Assembly: GCA_014529385.2 (NCBI GenBank)
Contig: CM043949.1
Span: 141,954,858-142,018,857, forward strand
From: Adiantum capillus-veneris
Taxonomy: Eukaryota > Streptophyta > Polypodiopsida > Polypodiales > Pteridaceae
Reading direction: 5' to 3'
Length of the DNA: 64,000 nt
Made by a program: the position numbers and the translations under genes. A model generated the notes under the pieces. It searched no databases and was not told the origin of the DNA. It was given only the letters and a program-made list of their open reading frames with translations. The stretch's first letter is position 1; the number at the start of each line of letters is the position of its first letter. Below, in pieces: positions 22,441 through 35,104 of this stretch.

Positions 22441-23860
22441 ATCTCATTTCTAGTTTTCAAAGGAGGAAAGAAAGATTACTTAAATGTACACATCCAAGCT
22501 TTTGAACACTATGCTAAACTCAAGGACAAGATGAGGATGAATGGGGGAAATATTTTCCTTGGACACTAGAAGAGGCAGCTAGAAAATAATATTATCAGTA
22601 TCCAATTTTCCATCTTAGATCCTACAATGAGCTTATTAAATATTTTCACTTAGAGTTTTCAAATAGGAGTGGTGATGAGGACATCCTATGCAAACTAGAT
22701 AAAACCAAGCAAGGAAGACTGTCAGATAGAAGCTATGTGGAGAAGATTAAGGAATTGACTAGAGAACTACAGAAGCCTCCATATAAAAGAAAGGATGTGA
22801 TCCTGGTTCCTTAATGGTTTCAAAAGCAATAAGTTAAGGGAATAGGAGGTTCCAACACCCGGACTGAACTTCATGGGTCCATTTGAGAAGATTACTCCTA
22901 AGAAGAATAGGTATATCATAATGGCTACCTGCTATATCAGCAAGTGAGTGGCTACCTTCTTTATCATAATGGCTACCTACTATGTCATCAAGTGGGTGGA
23001 AACTAAGGCCTTACCAGATAACACTTCCACATCAGCAATACTATTCTTGTATGAAAATATCATCTGTAGATATGATTTTCCTATTGAGATTGTCTAAGAT
23101 TAGGGAACACACTTTATGAATGAAACAATTTAGATATTGACTGAGATATTCTCAATCAAGCACTGGAAATCCATGCCATATTATCCAAGGTGTAATGGTC
23201 AGGGTGAAAGTAGCAAAAAAACAATAAAGACCATTCTAACTAAACTAGTCCAAAAAGAGCCACATCAATGGAATGCAAAGCTACAGATAGCATTATGGGT
23301 TTATTGAACTTCCTAAAAAGTCACTATTGGCATGATGCCTTTCAGAATGGTATATGCAATTGAGGCAATAGTCTCAATGGAGTTTGCAATCCCAAGCCTC
23401 AGATTGGCAATAGGACATGGAATGGATGTCAATAAGAATCTAAAATAGAGGTTGGATGAATGGATGAGATTAGACAATGGGCTATGCTAGAATAGGAGGT
23501 AGTCTAGCAAAGAAGGAAACACTGGGATGATAGTAAAATCAAGGTTAGGGAGTTCAAGAAAGGTGATTTGGTACTACTATACCAGTCAAATCTGGGACCA
23601 AAGAAAACTAATTTTAAGATAGCATGGTCAGGACCCTATGAGGTTGATTGGGTATTCTTTAATGGTACAATGATATCAAGAGACTTATCCGGATTATTGG
23701 TTCTAGAGGTCTACAATGTGGCCAAGATCAAATTGTACTATGCCAAATCTGATGAGATCCCAACAAGACTAGTACCAGAAAAACATTCAGAGTCTAGAAG
23801 AGGTACCACTTGTCTTGTTTCATATCAGACCATTAGAGGAAGAAGGACATGATTTTCTAG
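22440..23860 (+). pseudogene. Decayed gypsy remnant: gag joined to integrase
   Basis: About 22540-22800 reads as a Retrotrans_gag domain (FPWTLEEAARKYYQYP, RSYVEKIKELTREL). From about 22880 it reads directly as integrase: IMATYYVIKWVETKAL, LFLYENIICRYDFPIEIV, a GTHFMNET block, MPYYPRCNGQGESSKK and IALWVY. The C-terminal basic region is at 23568-23852 (KKGDLVLLY-like start, IAWSGPYEV). Protease, RT and RNase H are missing, so gag and integrase were joined by an internal deletion near 22840. Many stops. Confidence 0.75.
22914..23000 (+). repeat. 48-bp tandem duplication inside integrase remnant
   Basis: TATCATAATGGCTACCT occurs at 22914 and 22962, each followed by a version of the strand encoding YxxxKW of the integrase core. 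The duplication repeats that one motif. Confidence 0.85.
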
Positions 23861-25110
23861 AACCTGTATCCTATTTGGGATCAATTATAGTTTAGACTCA
23901 AATACATACAAAACCAATGCAATCTCACACCCTTAATGGTCACAAGCAACTAGTAATCAAGGGTAGAATCTTGCAGGTAATGAATAGGCGGCTAGACCAA
24001 TGCATGGATGCCATGTGGCAGTGCAACCTTAGAACAAAGAGAGCATGAGCGTGGAGCATTCATGGAATGTATAAGAATAACTATGAGAAGGGTGCATGAT
24101 TTTGCATATTACTCTCAAGAAATCACGCGACAGCTTGCTTCTCCACCTGCAAATCTCTCTGTACCTTCATCATCTACAGAGCCCACAAAGTATGCCATAC
24201 CTTTGCCCTCACCTCTACTTCCATGGCCTTTGCATCTAAGCCTAACACTCTGAGACTTTTATGCATATTTTTGTCCACAATCATAGGTGAGTCATCTTCC
24301 TCGTAGGATCTTTGAGAAGACTCAACCATGGCAAAGACCAAGAAGCTTTTTGAGAAAATGCAATAGAGCACAACAACCAGGCCACAAAATGTATAGAGCA
24401 GCAGGTTGAGGAGTCTTAGTAGGTCTATTTAGTAGCCCAAAAAATCATAGACAAATATGTATTTCATCTCAATGAATGTGCATTGTTGAAGCTATGGGAC
24501 TTAGTAGTGGTGCTGGAGGCAACAAGATGCAATTTGACGTGGGAAACATACAACAGGTAGTTGAGACTTTTGATTCTAAGAGTGGTTCAATAGAGATTGA
24601 TGGCAGAGAAGTCCAAGCCACATCATAATCTTTTGTATATATTCCATATAATGTTAAGGAAAAACCCTATTCATGTGAAGATATTGGCCGACACTTTAAA
24701 ACAGATGTTGAGTCTACTAATAAAAGGAAGAGGGGAGCTCAAGGAGTCCCAATGGCCACTTTACAGTATGGGTCAGTCTACAAATCCATTACATATGCCA
24801 TAAACTTAAAGAATAACCCTATATATATTGCTGAGAAGTTAGCTGGGATGTTACTACTCAAACTTAACAATTCAAAGGCCAAAATTAATTTGGCCATGTT
24901 TTTGCATAATAGCTTGATCTAGTAAAAGGAAAAGGTGAAGACCCAGCACCAGCATGTCTTCAAATCTTGCTATGCATGGTAGTTTTTGTATTGGGAAACC
25001 TTTATCCCAACACACGCCAATGCAAACAATGTCTAGGATAAAGCTGCAAGGAAGTGGCTGGCACCAGTCAAAATACTAAGCATTAGGACACTACAGATAA
25101 AGCTAGTGAT
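23861..25110. other. Non-coding stretch, probable decayed element DNA
   Basis: Short frames at 24008 and 24597 have no recognisable domain. The location after a gypsy integrase suggests element 3' sequence, but nothing proves it. Confidence 0.35.
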
Positions 25111-25554
25111 TTGGCTTTAGTGACAACAAGAGCAAAGATAAAAGCAACAAAAGTGGATGCTGGCACAACTAGAGCTGGTATTAATGAAAACAATAGGACA
25201 CCAAAAAAGAAAGAAAAAATAATTTCTTTAATGAGCCAGTTAAAATCAAAACAGACGCCTCCAATCAAGCATGCTAAAGAAGTAGGCAAAGGTACATCAA
25301 TAGAACAACTTAATGAAGTGACTCATACACCATCACCTTCAACAAAGAAAAAGAAGACTACTGAAAATGAGCACGTTCTACCAGTTCACACTGGGAGCAA
25401 ATATACCTCACAATCCCAATTAGCCTTCATCAACACAACCAACTGGTCTAGACAAATTACAATGGCTCCAAAAGAAACCCCTTCACTAAAGGATGGTTGT
25501 CCACTAGGCAGATACGGCGTTGATGCCTTATCCCACCCCTCTTATTGCATATGA
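25111..25554 (+). pseudogene. Lys/Thr-rich unidentified ORF, possibly element-derived
   Basis: 147 codons, Lys- and Thr-rich (TKKKKTTENEH), low complexity, no domain. The start may not be ATG (the codon at 25111 is TTG). Similar composition is found in disordered linkers of gag proteins. Weak support for being a real protein. Confidence 0.25.
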
Positions 25555-28500
25555 AACGTGCTAGACTAATGTTGATGCGATCAACGATGGATGTGTATCC
25601 ACCATGATGTCTGGGTGGAAAACCATCACCAACACCATGGGACAGACGATTGAAGCCCAATAAATGGCTCACATATGATACCTAATCTAAAGAACAAAGA
25701 CAGTCTAGTAAAGCTCTTGTTTTAAAGAGGCCATTCACTTAGCTTCAAGACAAGGGTACAAGCATTCTACTAAGTTCTAGCTCAAACTCAAAGTCAAATT
25801 CAGACCCTCAAGACTCTACTGCCCTGTTGACATTGAAAAGAAACTGAGGAGGCAATAAGCTCTTCAAATTGAGGATTTTTCTCCATGATGAATCAATCTA
25901 TACTGACTTGGAGAGGTTCCAGATGTTGGTCGTTAGAGTGTTGGAATTGCCCTAGCTATGGAGTGCTATGCAAATACCCTCTCTCTCCATGACATGATGG
26001 CCATACACTTCCATGAATCATACATGCATGCATACATCTGTGACCCATGAAGACTGCATTAAATGAAGTCTGAAGACCTCATTAATGAAGGTCTATGATT
26101 TTTGTCATTAGCCTTGGGCTATAAAAGCATCAAGTACTTAATTCACTTCCAATCTAATCTAATGTGTTGCTATGATCTTTTGCATATACACTAAGTCTAC
26201 TCCTTTGATTATTTTGTGATTAACTCCATTACGCTAATCATCCAATGAATGCCATTACCAATCACCAAAAAAAAAAACTATTTAGGAATTATTCATTATC
26301 TAAATGTAATATGCAAAAAAAGGTGATTTGATTAATCAAGTGGTCAAAGAGGATAAGCACTTAATCTAGCTTAGAGTTGATGATGATTCATAATGGATCC
26401 AAGCGGGTCTAGAAACAAGACTATCCCTTGTAAGCTTTGATACCACACAAAGGGATTAGGTAAGTTTGATCTATCAAGTGGTTAAAGAGGATAACTGCTC
26501 AATCTAGCTTAGAGTTGATGATGATTCATAATGAATTTTCCCCTCCTTGCCTCATTCCATTGACTAGTACAATTGCTAAAGCAACTCCGTTGATGGACAT
26601 TATGAACAAGTAACATATATCCTTTAGTCAAAGATTAGAATAACATTTGTCAAGTAACTAGCATCAATACTTTTCTAGGACCCCTCTTCTCAATCTTTAG
26701 AACTGTGCTAACAAGATTACACACCTTTTTAAGGGTTACCCTCCTAGTACCTAGCTGGACATTATGGCCATGCTTTCCAAGATGGATCACCAAACGTGTC
26801 ATTGTGGTGTCTTTCAGTGGCATCACATAATAGATCATGCATGTGAAAAAAATTGAGCAAGTGTCAATTTTCTCACAATAGTGGCAAGTTATTTACGATT
26901 TACCTTCACTAGCATGATAGCCCATGCTGATTTATCTGCCCAAATGACCATGAAAGAATGCATCATTATATCTTCTTTCGCTCACATAAAAAGGGCATGT
27001 GACCCTATAACATTGAAAACTTCCAAGACAATATCTCAAGAACACTGTGCATTCTATGGCCATGTTGGTTGATGCTGGTCGAGACCATAGGTGACCCTAG
27101 TACTTTTACTCCATGTCGAGCATCCTTTTACTTTTGTGTGCTAAAGGAATCTCAAAACAAACATTTCCCTTGGTTGAACCTATGAAATCTTTAACAAATA
27201 TCTCCACAATGCGGTAATTTATTAAATTATCTCAACCTTAATGAAGTCATGTTGCAATAATTCCTCTCAATGTTAGCAATAATTCCTCTCAACCTTAATG
27301 AAGTCATGTTGCAATAATTCCTCTCAATGTTAGCAATGACTGAGTGCATGCAAAATGTTCCTTGCAACATTAGATTAATATGATACAAGAAGTTGCACTC
27401 AATGTTTGAGTACATGCTAGTTGAGAAAAATTTGAGTCGCTTGTATAGATTGTAAGCTCACTACCTCAATGAATTTGAAGTTTAGGAGGGATCCCATCCC
27501 ACATTGCACACCAACACATAGGATTGTCTTTCAGTAAAAACCATGAGATATTCTTCAAGTTCAAAGGCATAGTGAATCATACACATAGGGACTAGGGTGG
27601 CGATCATCCCTACCATAGATAGTACCAACCCCAAAGGGTGGCAGTTCGTGTGATACATAGTAGCCTGGCAGAGTGTATGAGAAGAAACATTAGCCTCATT
27701 GCCACTGCCACATTTGCTCAAGCAATAGAAATCCTTTTCATATAGAGTAGCCACCAAAGGCATATGAGAACAAGGTAGTAGCCTTGTTTCTACACCTGCT
27801 CCATAGCCATCAAAGGGTAGCCTTATTGTGTAGTTGCTCATGCACCACTCAAAACATTGCACTACCAAGCAAGTGTTAATGAGTAATCAAGAGAAACTTG
27901 GGACTTTTCAAAAATAAGCACGAAGCAAAGTAAAAAACTTAAACATCCTAAATTGAAATGAAGCCTTTTTTTACTCTTATGATCAAAGCATAGCATTGTC
28001 TTATCAACAAAACAAAAAAGTTTTGAGATAGTTAATTAGTGAATAAAACGTACTTCAATCTAATCACACAAAATGTGAATGTCCTTTGCCCAAAAATGGA
28101 CTACTCTCATCATAGGATATTGCCTACATGGCACTGGGTGAGCATTCCATCCATTGTTTGCAAAGACAATAAAAAAGGTCTCCATGGTCAATTGTTTGTG
28201 TTACACATTCAATGATTGACACGATGAGAAATCATGCATCTCATTTGTGTGCATGCAGACAAACAATATGCTCTACCTAGCCACAATAATGTGGTCACTC
28301 TCATGAGATATTTCCTACTTGGCAATGGTGAGCATTCCATCCATTGCTTGTAGAGAAGATAATAAAAGATATATTTGCATGATCAAAATTAGGTGTGTTT
28401 AGTCTCACAATAGCACAAGATGCTAGTCTATTTATTACATACTAGAAGATTTCCATTGTAAAGGAGCATTCATGTCGACTATTCACAAATATAACATCAT

Positions 28501-28700
28501 CATACTCTAGCTACCTACAGCAATGGTGTTGCCATTTGGCACTTTGGTGTAGCAAACAAGGGTGAGATACTAGAGAAATATTTTGTCACTATTTGACACT
28601 TACTTTTTCTATCGCCTTTAAAATGTAAAAAAGTCATGATTTTTGTATGCTCTATTGTTTGGCGGACCATTAGGACACACTATTCATCCATGTGTGCTAG
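25555..28700. other. Non-coding stretch with local duplications
   Basis: No supported gene. Repeats seen: a direct repeat of about 64 bp (near 26333 and 26474, sharing AGCTTAGAGTTGATGATG), a 57-bp tandem pair at 27231-27344, and a diverged copy pair near 28080 and 28290 sharing GTGAGCATTCCATCCATTG. Confidence 0.5.
27231..27344. repeat. 57-bp tandem duplication
   Basis: Two adjacent near-identical copies starting CTCAACCTTAATGAAGTC at 27231 and 27288. Confidence 0.9.
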
Positions 28701-28999
28701 TGGGAGCGAGTCACACACCCATGAAGTGCATGCAAACACTACCTACCTAGATCAACATAATGTGAATCGAGGACACAAATGACATGATAGGCACACGGAG
28801 GAAATCTCTTTAGCTTGTGAGGCTGAGACCATCCTACACATACAACACTCTGGAAGGCCAACTATACCACAATCAAGAACCTCACTGCTCTCAACTACAC
28901 CACCTAGCCACATACACACATACGGAAGGTAACTCACCTAATCATGCCAGATTCTTATGAAACTTAAGGAACACCATCCCCTCACTAGGATACACTTGT

Positions 29000-29071
29000 C
29001 CCTAAGCGTCTACACTCAAAGCCCTCACTCTAAAACCCTAAGCGTCTACACTCAAAACCCTCACTCTAAAC
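29000..29071. repeat. 36-bp tandem pair with CCCTAA start
   Basis: Two copies of a 36-bp unit beginning CCCTAAGCGTCTACACTC. It looks telomere-like for a few bases only; it is part of the LTR. Confidence 0.9.
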
Positions 29072-29272
29072 CCATCTGCGGAAAACGCGTAGGATGACAG
29101 AGCAGAATTTTGAAAGTGCGCGAAACTGAAATTTATGAGTGCCTATGCATAGCTTATGTCTCCACGATTCTATAGACTACTAGCACGCAGAAAACAGACA
29201 TCGTTTGATACACTTACGGCCACAAATAGCTCGTAGATGCGTCGGCGTGTGCGCTTTGTCTCGCGTGGAATG

Positions 29273-29362
29273 CTTGGTGTTGTTGCGTAGCTCTCCTCGA
29301 GCCTACAACAATGTTTCCACTTGGTGTTGTTGCGTAGCTCTCCTTGAGCCTACAACAATGGT
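29273..29362. repeat. 47-bp tandem pair in TAT-C LTR
   Basis: Two copies beginning CTTGGTGTTGTTGCGTAGC at 29273 and 29320. Confidence 0.9.
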
Positions 29363-29743
29363 GCAGTCGGATCTCCAATGTGTTGAGCGAGCCGGTCGTA
29401 ACTAGAGGATAAAGCTCACGCTCACTCTCTTTCTCTCTCACACACAGTAGACGGCAGCGCTAAAGTTTTTATTATGATTAAAGTCTCTCCCCCTTTACAA
29501 AATGACCTAGGTACCTTATATACTAAGGCTACCTTAGGTTTAAACAAAAATGGGGTTGAAAGGGTCAAATGGCTTTGTATTTACAATCTGAAAGTGCCAT
29601 TGCACCCCGGCTTCTGAAACTAGAATAACTACTCATTACAAATGACGTTTATAGCCATAATCCGTAGCATTTTATAAGTTGCAAAAGATAAGACTTTGGT
29701 ACGAAACTTGAGTTATGTTGTGTTGTTGACCTAGCGGTCAACA

Positions 29744-29757
29744 CTCCCCCCTTCCGT
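29744..29757 (-). other. 3' polypurine tract of TAT-C
   Basis: On minus, CGGAAGGGGGGAG immediately before the LTR start TGTTGACC. Primes plus-strand synthesis in LTR elements. TAT-D has the same GGGGGGAG followed by TGTTG. Confidence 0.8.
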
Positions 29758-31158
29758 GTTCATGTCGTCCCCGACATGACCTGATTGTCGATGGCGATGT
29801 GGTCTTTGCTGTCGTTTTGGCTTCATCTGTTGCACTGCTTGTAACTTTGTCGAACCACAACAAGAACTATGATCCATTAGAGCGGACATCTATCATCATA
29901 ACCATTCATCTTTTGAGATCCTCTGATTACTTTTATGTCTTCTCTTATTCATTGGGGACTTCTTTGTTCCTGTGCAATCATGTTGTTAGTGTTGTCTGCA
30001 GCTTTGTCATTGTAGGCCATTCTTCGACTCGCCATTGAGGAGAAGTATGCTATGATCTGAAATTTGTGCTCCAATTCATTTTTCAATTGATTTGAGTAGC
30101 ATTTCCTTATTGTTGATGTAGAAGGAATATGTACAAGAGGATGGTGATAGGTGTCCTTAGATTAGGGTCTAAAACCTGGATGACCAAAGGGAAAAAACCT
30201 GGTGGGAAAAAAAAAATGCCTTTGGTATACGCTCTTATTGGAGTTGAGCAGTTGAACGTGAAGTACATGTTCATGAAAGGTGAGTGCTTGGGTGAAACAC
30301 GGAAAGAGTGCCTGATGCAAGTGCCAATTATGGGACACTCTATATGCATATGAGAAATTTGTCACCAAAAGCATGCAATGTGAAAGAAGGAGATGATGGG
30401 TGTTTCGAGGAATAAATGTAGCACATGTGACATCAAAAGATGTCTCAATAGCTTCCACCTTTCCAAGAAGGGTTTTCGATGTAGAAGTTTCTCCACTCGT
30501 ATCTCACTGTGCTCAGTACGTGAGTGTCTTTTGGACCTTCTCCTTCACTTCACTAGACTTAAGTACTTAGACTTCGACTCTTGTGCTCACCTATACCAGC
30601 ATGAGCGACACAACATAGATATGCTCAACTCTTTCAGCTTGAGCAGTACCTAGCTAAGACGCTTACACCACAGAGAATATTACTTGAATCTTTGGGACTA
30701 ACACCTCACTCATTTTGTGGCTTAGCTATCGACTCTGACTTTTATGACTTGTCGGTTGCCTGTTGACACTGCTTTGTGACAAGTTCTTCGGCTGTTGTAG
30801 TGGCTGCTGAGACATACTTCGTGAAGTTTCATTGTTTCCCTGTACCTTCTTCTCTTTGTAGTGCTCAGGCCTCTCGTCAGTCTTTTCTTCATGTGGATTA
30901 TGGATTTTTTTTTCTTAATAATAAACAAAGAAAATCTTAAAACAACTCAACAAAAGAAAAATCATTCAAATACAAATCTAAATGCTATGTACACTATACA
31001 CATGTCCCTAGGGGCTCATATATGGATTTTGTCGCCATACTCCTCTGTAACACTACTATGAGGGCGTATACTCTAAATTTTGTCAAAAAATTATCACAAT
31101 AAAATGCAAAAATTCAATGCCTCTCACAAAACATTGCCCTCTAATAGTCATAATGTTA
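29758..31158 (-). other. TAT-C 3' non-coding region between two polypurine tracts
   Basis: About 1.4 kb with no supported ORF. In TAT-D the corresponding interval is longer and holds palindromes and an extra ORF; neither is visible here. Confidence 0.5.
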
Positions 31159-31189
31159 GGTCCGCATTCAGAATGCCTCCCCCCTTCCT
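31159..31189 (-). other. Internal polypurine tract of TAT-C
   Basis: On minus: AGGAAGGGGGGAGGCATTC, followed by a few bases and AATGCGGACC. The same block (GGGGGGAGGCATTC, then AATGCGGACC) is at 55970-55997 in TAT-D on plus. Conservation of both tract and flank between diverged elements argues for function, such as a second plus-strand priming site. Confidence 0.65.
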
Positions 31190-31533
31190 ATTTGGAGTCA
31201 TCCTTTACGACAGGGTATCGCAAAGGGTATGTGTTGTGCTTGGGAAATTAAAAGTTGTGCCTATGCAGGCCTTGTAATGTAGCCCTATTATGCATACAGA
31301 GTCAATGCATGGAAAAGATTTATGTTGTGCAAGATGTGGGTATAAGCAATTTTCTTATTGGCATTTGTTGGCGAGGCTTCCTATTCTAAGCAATGTAATG
31401 GTCTTTGAAGCTCCTGTATCGTTGCTTGATTGAAGCGACTTGATCTCTTCTAACTGTACTATAATCGTAGGAACAATTGTAAGAACTCAAGCGGAGATGC
31501 ACTGATAGCAGTTTTTTTGTTCTTCTTTGGGAC

Positions 31534-32000
31534 CTATTTCTTTGCGATTATTGGTTGTTTTGTTGCTGACGCTCGTATGGGAACCCATACTTGCCCGTGC
31601 ATCATTTGTGTTTGAAGAGACTTCTTTGGGATCCACCTTTTTGTTGTGTGAGTCGACAGTGGTCTTTTCTTCAGCTGTTGTATGCTTGGTTGGGGACGGG
31701 ATTCAGGCTTTGAAAGTTGATACTGTGGTTGTTTTGGAATCCAAATGAATTCCTGACTTTTTCGTGCTTGAATCAACTTCGTTGGAGCCCAAACCTGAGT
31801 TGTGAAAGCTTGCAATTTTGTGATATTCTTACCCGTTCGTGCACGCTTTCCTTGTTTTTGTTTTGGTGTTGGATGTTGTGATTTGTCATTAGAGATCTTT
31901 GTCTTCTTGATCCATATCTATTTTTGGCCGATCTGGCTTTTTGGTATCCAGATTTGTCAAGCTTTTTGGTTTTGACTTGTTGTCCTGTTCTTTTGACCTG
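31534..32000 (-). pseudogene. W-x-P-K repeat tract (TAT-C), distal part
   Basis: Minus frames encode repeated motifs spaced roughly 15-30 residues: QIWIPKSQ (near 31945), QVWAPTKL, FIWIPKQP, KRWIPKKS and QVWVPIRA, in a Gln/Lys/Ser/Pro-rich background. The frame has a TAG between the first motif and the rest. It corresponds to the C-terminal tract of TAT-B and TAT-D pol. Confidence 0.65.
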
Positions 32001-32621
32001 TCATGGTTGTTGCTGAAGGGGTTGGTGATAGTGATGGCCTGAGTTGATGATAGGGGATGTCGTAAGATTCATCACTATCGCTACTATCCTCAGCAAGGTT
32101 GACTCTTGTACTTTCCTTTGATTTTTTGATTGGTAGTGGAAAGTTACAGTCTGTTTGGTCGTGGGTGGTAGTTTCTTGGAGGACTTTTCTAGCCCATTGA
32201 TTAGAGAATTGTTAGCTCGTTGCTTTGGTCGTATTCCTCCTAGTTGAGTCTTTGCATCCTTATTAGGATCCATGTATGAGGATGCTTGTGGTGGTTGTGT
32301 TTTCACCGAGGACTTTGGAATCCACTTTTGATGCACAATATTCGTGTAGCGATGACATTGATTCTCGGGTCGTTGATCTTCTTGAAGCTCGAAGTGTTCT
32401 ACAGAGTCATAGAACTCGTCGTCTTCTTCATCTTTTGATTCTCCACATTTCTTTTTTTGCTCCTTATGTCGAGAGCTTGTTGATGTCTGGTTCTCTTTGT
32501 TTTCTTGGATTACACTCACTGCAAAATAAGGAACGACATCATAGCCATTTTCATCACAAAACTTTGTTGTGGGAGCATCCTCCACGGCGCAACGTCCAGA
32601 GTAGCCAAGATGTGTTCCCAT
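32001..32621 (-). pseudogene. Post-protease linker and first W-x-P-K motif (TAT-C)
   Basis: 206-codon minus frame. It starts next to the end of the protease-region frame, overlapping it in another frame (so a frameshift lies near 32516-32621). DAPTTKFCDENGYDVVPY aligns with ETTPTKFCDSEGLDLVPL of TAT-D, the linker after the first protease. Then comes an acidic stretch (ESKDEEDDEFYDSVEHFE), then HQKWIPKSS. In TAT-D the same linker is followed by RT, RNase H and integrase; here it passes straight to the W-x-P-K tract. Confidence 0.7.
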
Positions 32622-33409
32622 CCAAAAGTCTCTAACTCTTCTTCAGGAAATGGTTCTGGGATATAGTCCCTATCCTCTATAACCTGCTCTAGGATACATT
32701 CCTCACGTTTCAAGCTACCACATTGTGAAGCTCCACACATCCACAATTCTTTAGGCTTACCTAACCAAACTGGAAGTTCTGATCCTGCTACTGTGGCGGA
32801 ATCAAACTCCTCAACCGGTGTTCTTGTCACATCGCTATAGCTATGGTCCCTCAAGTTTATCTTTGTAATGGTTTCCATATGTCTCAGGTATATATGGTCA
32901 TAACCCCAATCTTGGACCATTTTCAATTGTCACATAAATGGTCTTCCCAGAATGATGTCATAGTTGTTCTTCTTGCCAAAGTCGACAACAGCAAAAGTGT
33001 GTTCATATTCAATGCCACAAGAAGTAACAAGTACTTTTTCTAGCAGTCCTAGGGGATTTTCCTTGTGTCCGTCTGCAAGCTGCAGGGTCATTCGTGTGGA
33101 TATCAAGGCAGGTTTTCCCCATTTTTTCCAAACCTCTTTGGTTGCAATGGACACACCAGCTCCACTGTCAAGGATTTCCATGGTTTTTACATTATTGAAT
33201 TCCACAGGAAGGGTGGTGTTTCCATCGTCTCCCCCGTAATACTCGCCTACCTTGTTTAATGGCACTGGCCTAGTATTTAGTTGAGGCATTTCAAGCTCTT
33301 TGATGCCTTCCTCGATTTGAGTCATTGGGTTTTTTACACCAAATTTCTCTAGACATTTACCCACATTAGCCCACATGTTTGGTCTTATTCTGAGCAACTC
33401 GGCTAACAT
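32516..33409 (-). pseudogene. Retropepsin domain (TAT-C)
   Basis: Two minus frames (33409-32930 and 32926-32516) separated by one stop. AELLRIRPNMWANVGKCLE leads into the protease: TTLPVEFNNVKTMEILDSG carries the D-S-G-A catalytic motif, and YDIILGRPFM is the hydrophobic-hydrophobic-Gly end of the fold. After the stop, QDWGYDHIYLRHMETIT and DHSYSDVTRTPVEEFDS continue as in TAT-D. The N-terminal side runs, across the solo LTR, into the frame at 35105-35527. Confidence 0.8.
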
Positions 33410-33481
33410 TATTGTACAGGTGACTGGGGTAGATAGAATATGTACTAGCCCCTTTGAATCGATGGCCTTGTTGGGAGACAG

Positions 33482-35072
33482 TGTAACATTTAATGGCCTA
33501 ATAACTTATGTGTAGCGGAAATTAGCATGAACATAGTGGGCATTTCATTAGAATAGATTCCTAATGAGAATTACAAGAGTGCTTGGGTGGAGAGAGCAAC
33601 AAAAAGCATAACACCTAGTTAGATAGCATCGACAATACTTTCAAAAGAGAGAGATATTAAGCTATTGACAACAGTTGAGGACCGGATTTTCATGGAGCCG
33701 GTCCCCCCTCCAAAAGGCTTTGTATTATGGTTTCTCCCATCAAGAGAGACATTGTACAATACAATTCTTTGTGTTCCTTCAAGACTAGCTAGTGCAATGA
33801 AGATGGAAACTTCATGCACTAAGCAAAACACTTAACAAACACAACTTGAATTATCCCCGTTCTCAGACCCAAGACCTCACACACCTTCGAAGATGGTGAG
33901 AGCTAGAAGGGTATGAGAATAGATTGAGAGGAAGAAGGAGTATCTTACGAGAAAGATGTACATCTCCTCACATAATCACTCATATTAGCATAGCTTAGCT
34001 TAGTAATTAGCTTGGTAGAGAAGATGAGCATTCATTGAAGCTTGGATCTTGGTTGGATTTGCATCCACATGCCAAGAGAGTGTTGATGTAGGCTTCTATC
34101 TCACAAGCTTGGAGTAGGTGATGAGCTCCCCATTAAAGCTTGGGAGGAGATAGAGTATTCTTTCTTCACACATGGTCAAGTGTGTGTGTGTGTGTGTGTG
34201 GCAATGCCAAGCAAAAATCAGCCCCCTCTCTCTCTTGGGCGAGCCCTTCCTGCTAAATTGGTCTGGCTTTTGCCTCATTGGACCTCCCCAAGTCAAGCCA
34301 ATGGGTGTTAAGCAGCATAAGTGATAGCCTTCTGACATGTGTCCCCCTTTCCCCTTTTGTGAGAGCTTTAGGTAATTAAATAATTAAACTAAACTCTCAT
34401 TGGACCCCTTTGCCTCCTGGCCAATAGGAATTAGGCAAGCCATTGGGCTCCTGAATGCTCATTGGACCCCTTGGGAGACTGCCCAATAGTCTTCTAGGAG
34501 ACTTAATTCTCATTGGTTTCTTTTATTAAATGTTTTTAAATTAATTAAACTAGATTTACTCTAGCTTAATTCTCATTGGTCCACTTCAAGGGTCTTCCAA
34601 TAGGAATTGGGCACACCTTGTGGGCATCTGGCCTAGGGAGCTGACATGTGTCCCTAATTCCCTTTGTGTAAAGGGAGCCTGTGTGTGTGTGTGGCTTTCT
34701 CTCTCATCCCCTACTAAATGGGCTCGCCCCCTCCTTTGTAGGCTTTGAAGAAGACTTTTGTACACACACTAAGCATCCAATTTTTCCCTAGGGTTGACCT
34801 TTGGACACAACCTTTGAATTTTGGAACCTTAGCATTTTGGAAGTCTTAATGGGCTGAACCTTAGGGTCTTTTTAGCCCATTATTGCACATGGCTCTTTTG
34901 CAGATGGCCCCCCCTTTTGATCCCTATTTTCCCTCCTTTGGATCCCTACTATGGCCGGTCTGCTAGCTTAACCAATACTCTAGCTTTTTCTCCCCTGGTA
35001 CCTCCCCACATTAAATGATCAGTTTAATATGAGAAAATCATTTAGGAGAATTAGATATTGATTATTATGACA
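33482..35072 (-). repeat. Solo chromovirus LTR inserted in TAT-C
   Basis: 1591 bp, closely similar to the CRV-2 3' LTR (41127-42716). It has TG...CA ends and is flanked on both sides by GACAG (33477-33481 and 35073-35077), a 5-bp target duplication. With LTR plus one duplication removed, the TAT-C frame continues directly, so it is a solo LTR formed by recombination between the two LTRs of a former element. Contains a short (TG)n run near 34185-34200. Confidence 0.95.
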
Positions 35073-35104
35073 GACAGTCTCTGTGATGGGACTGCAACCA
35101 CATC

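Larger units (their letters stand above)
28701..29743 (-). repeat. 3' LTR of TAT-C
   Basis: About 1043 bp. On minus it starts TGTTGACCGC, right after the polypurine tract, and ends at the TG/CA boundary at 28701. Its outer 268 bp match 40862-41126 (the same GACTCACACACCCATGAAG and GAAGGTAACTCACCTAATC segments). It contains two internal tandem duplications: 36 bp (29000-29071) and 47 bp (29273-29362). Confidence 0.8.

Noticed and set aside
27482-27868. 128-codon minus ORF as host gene
   Set aside because: No domain, no codon or splice evidence, no relative in the window; chance ORF is adequate.
29000-29071. Interstitial telomere sequence (CCCTAA)
   Set aside because: Only one CCCTAA-like word per 36-bp unit, in two copies; it is a tandem duplication within the TAT-C LTR.
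30107-30458. Overlapping ORFs on both strands in the TAT-C 3' region
   Set aside because: Mutually overlapping frames without motifs in an untranslated region.
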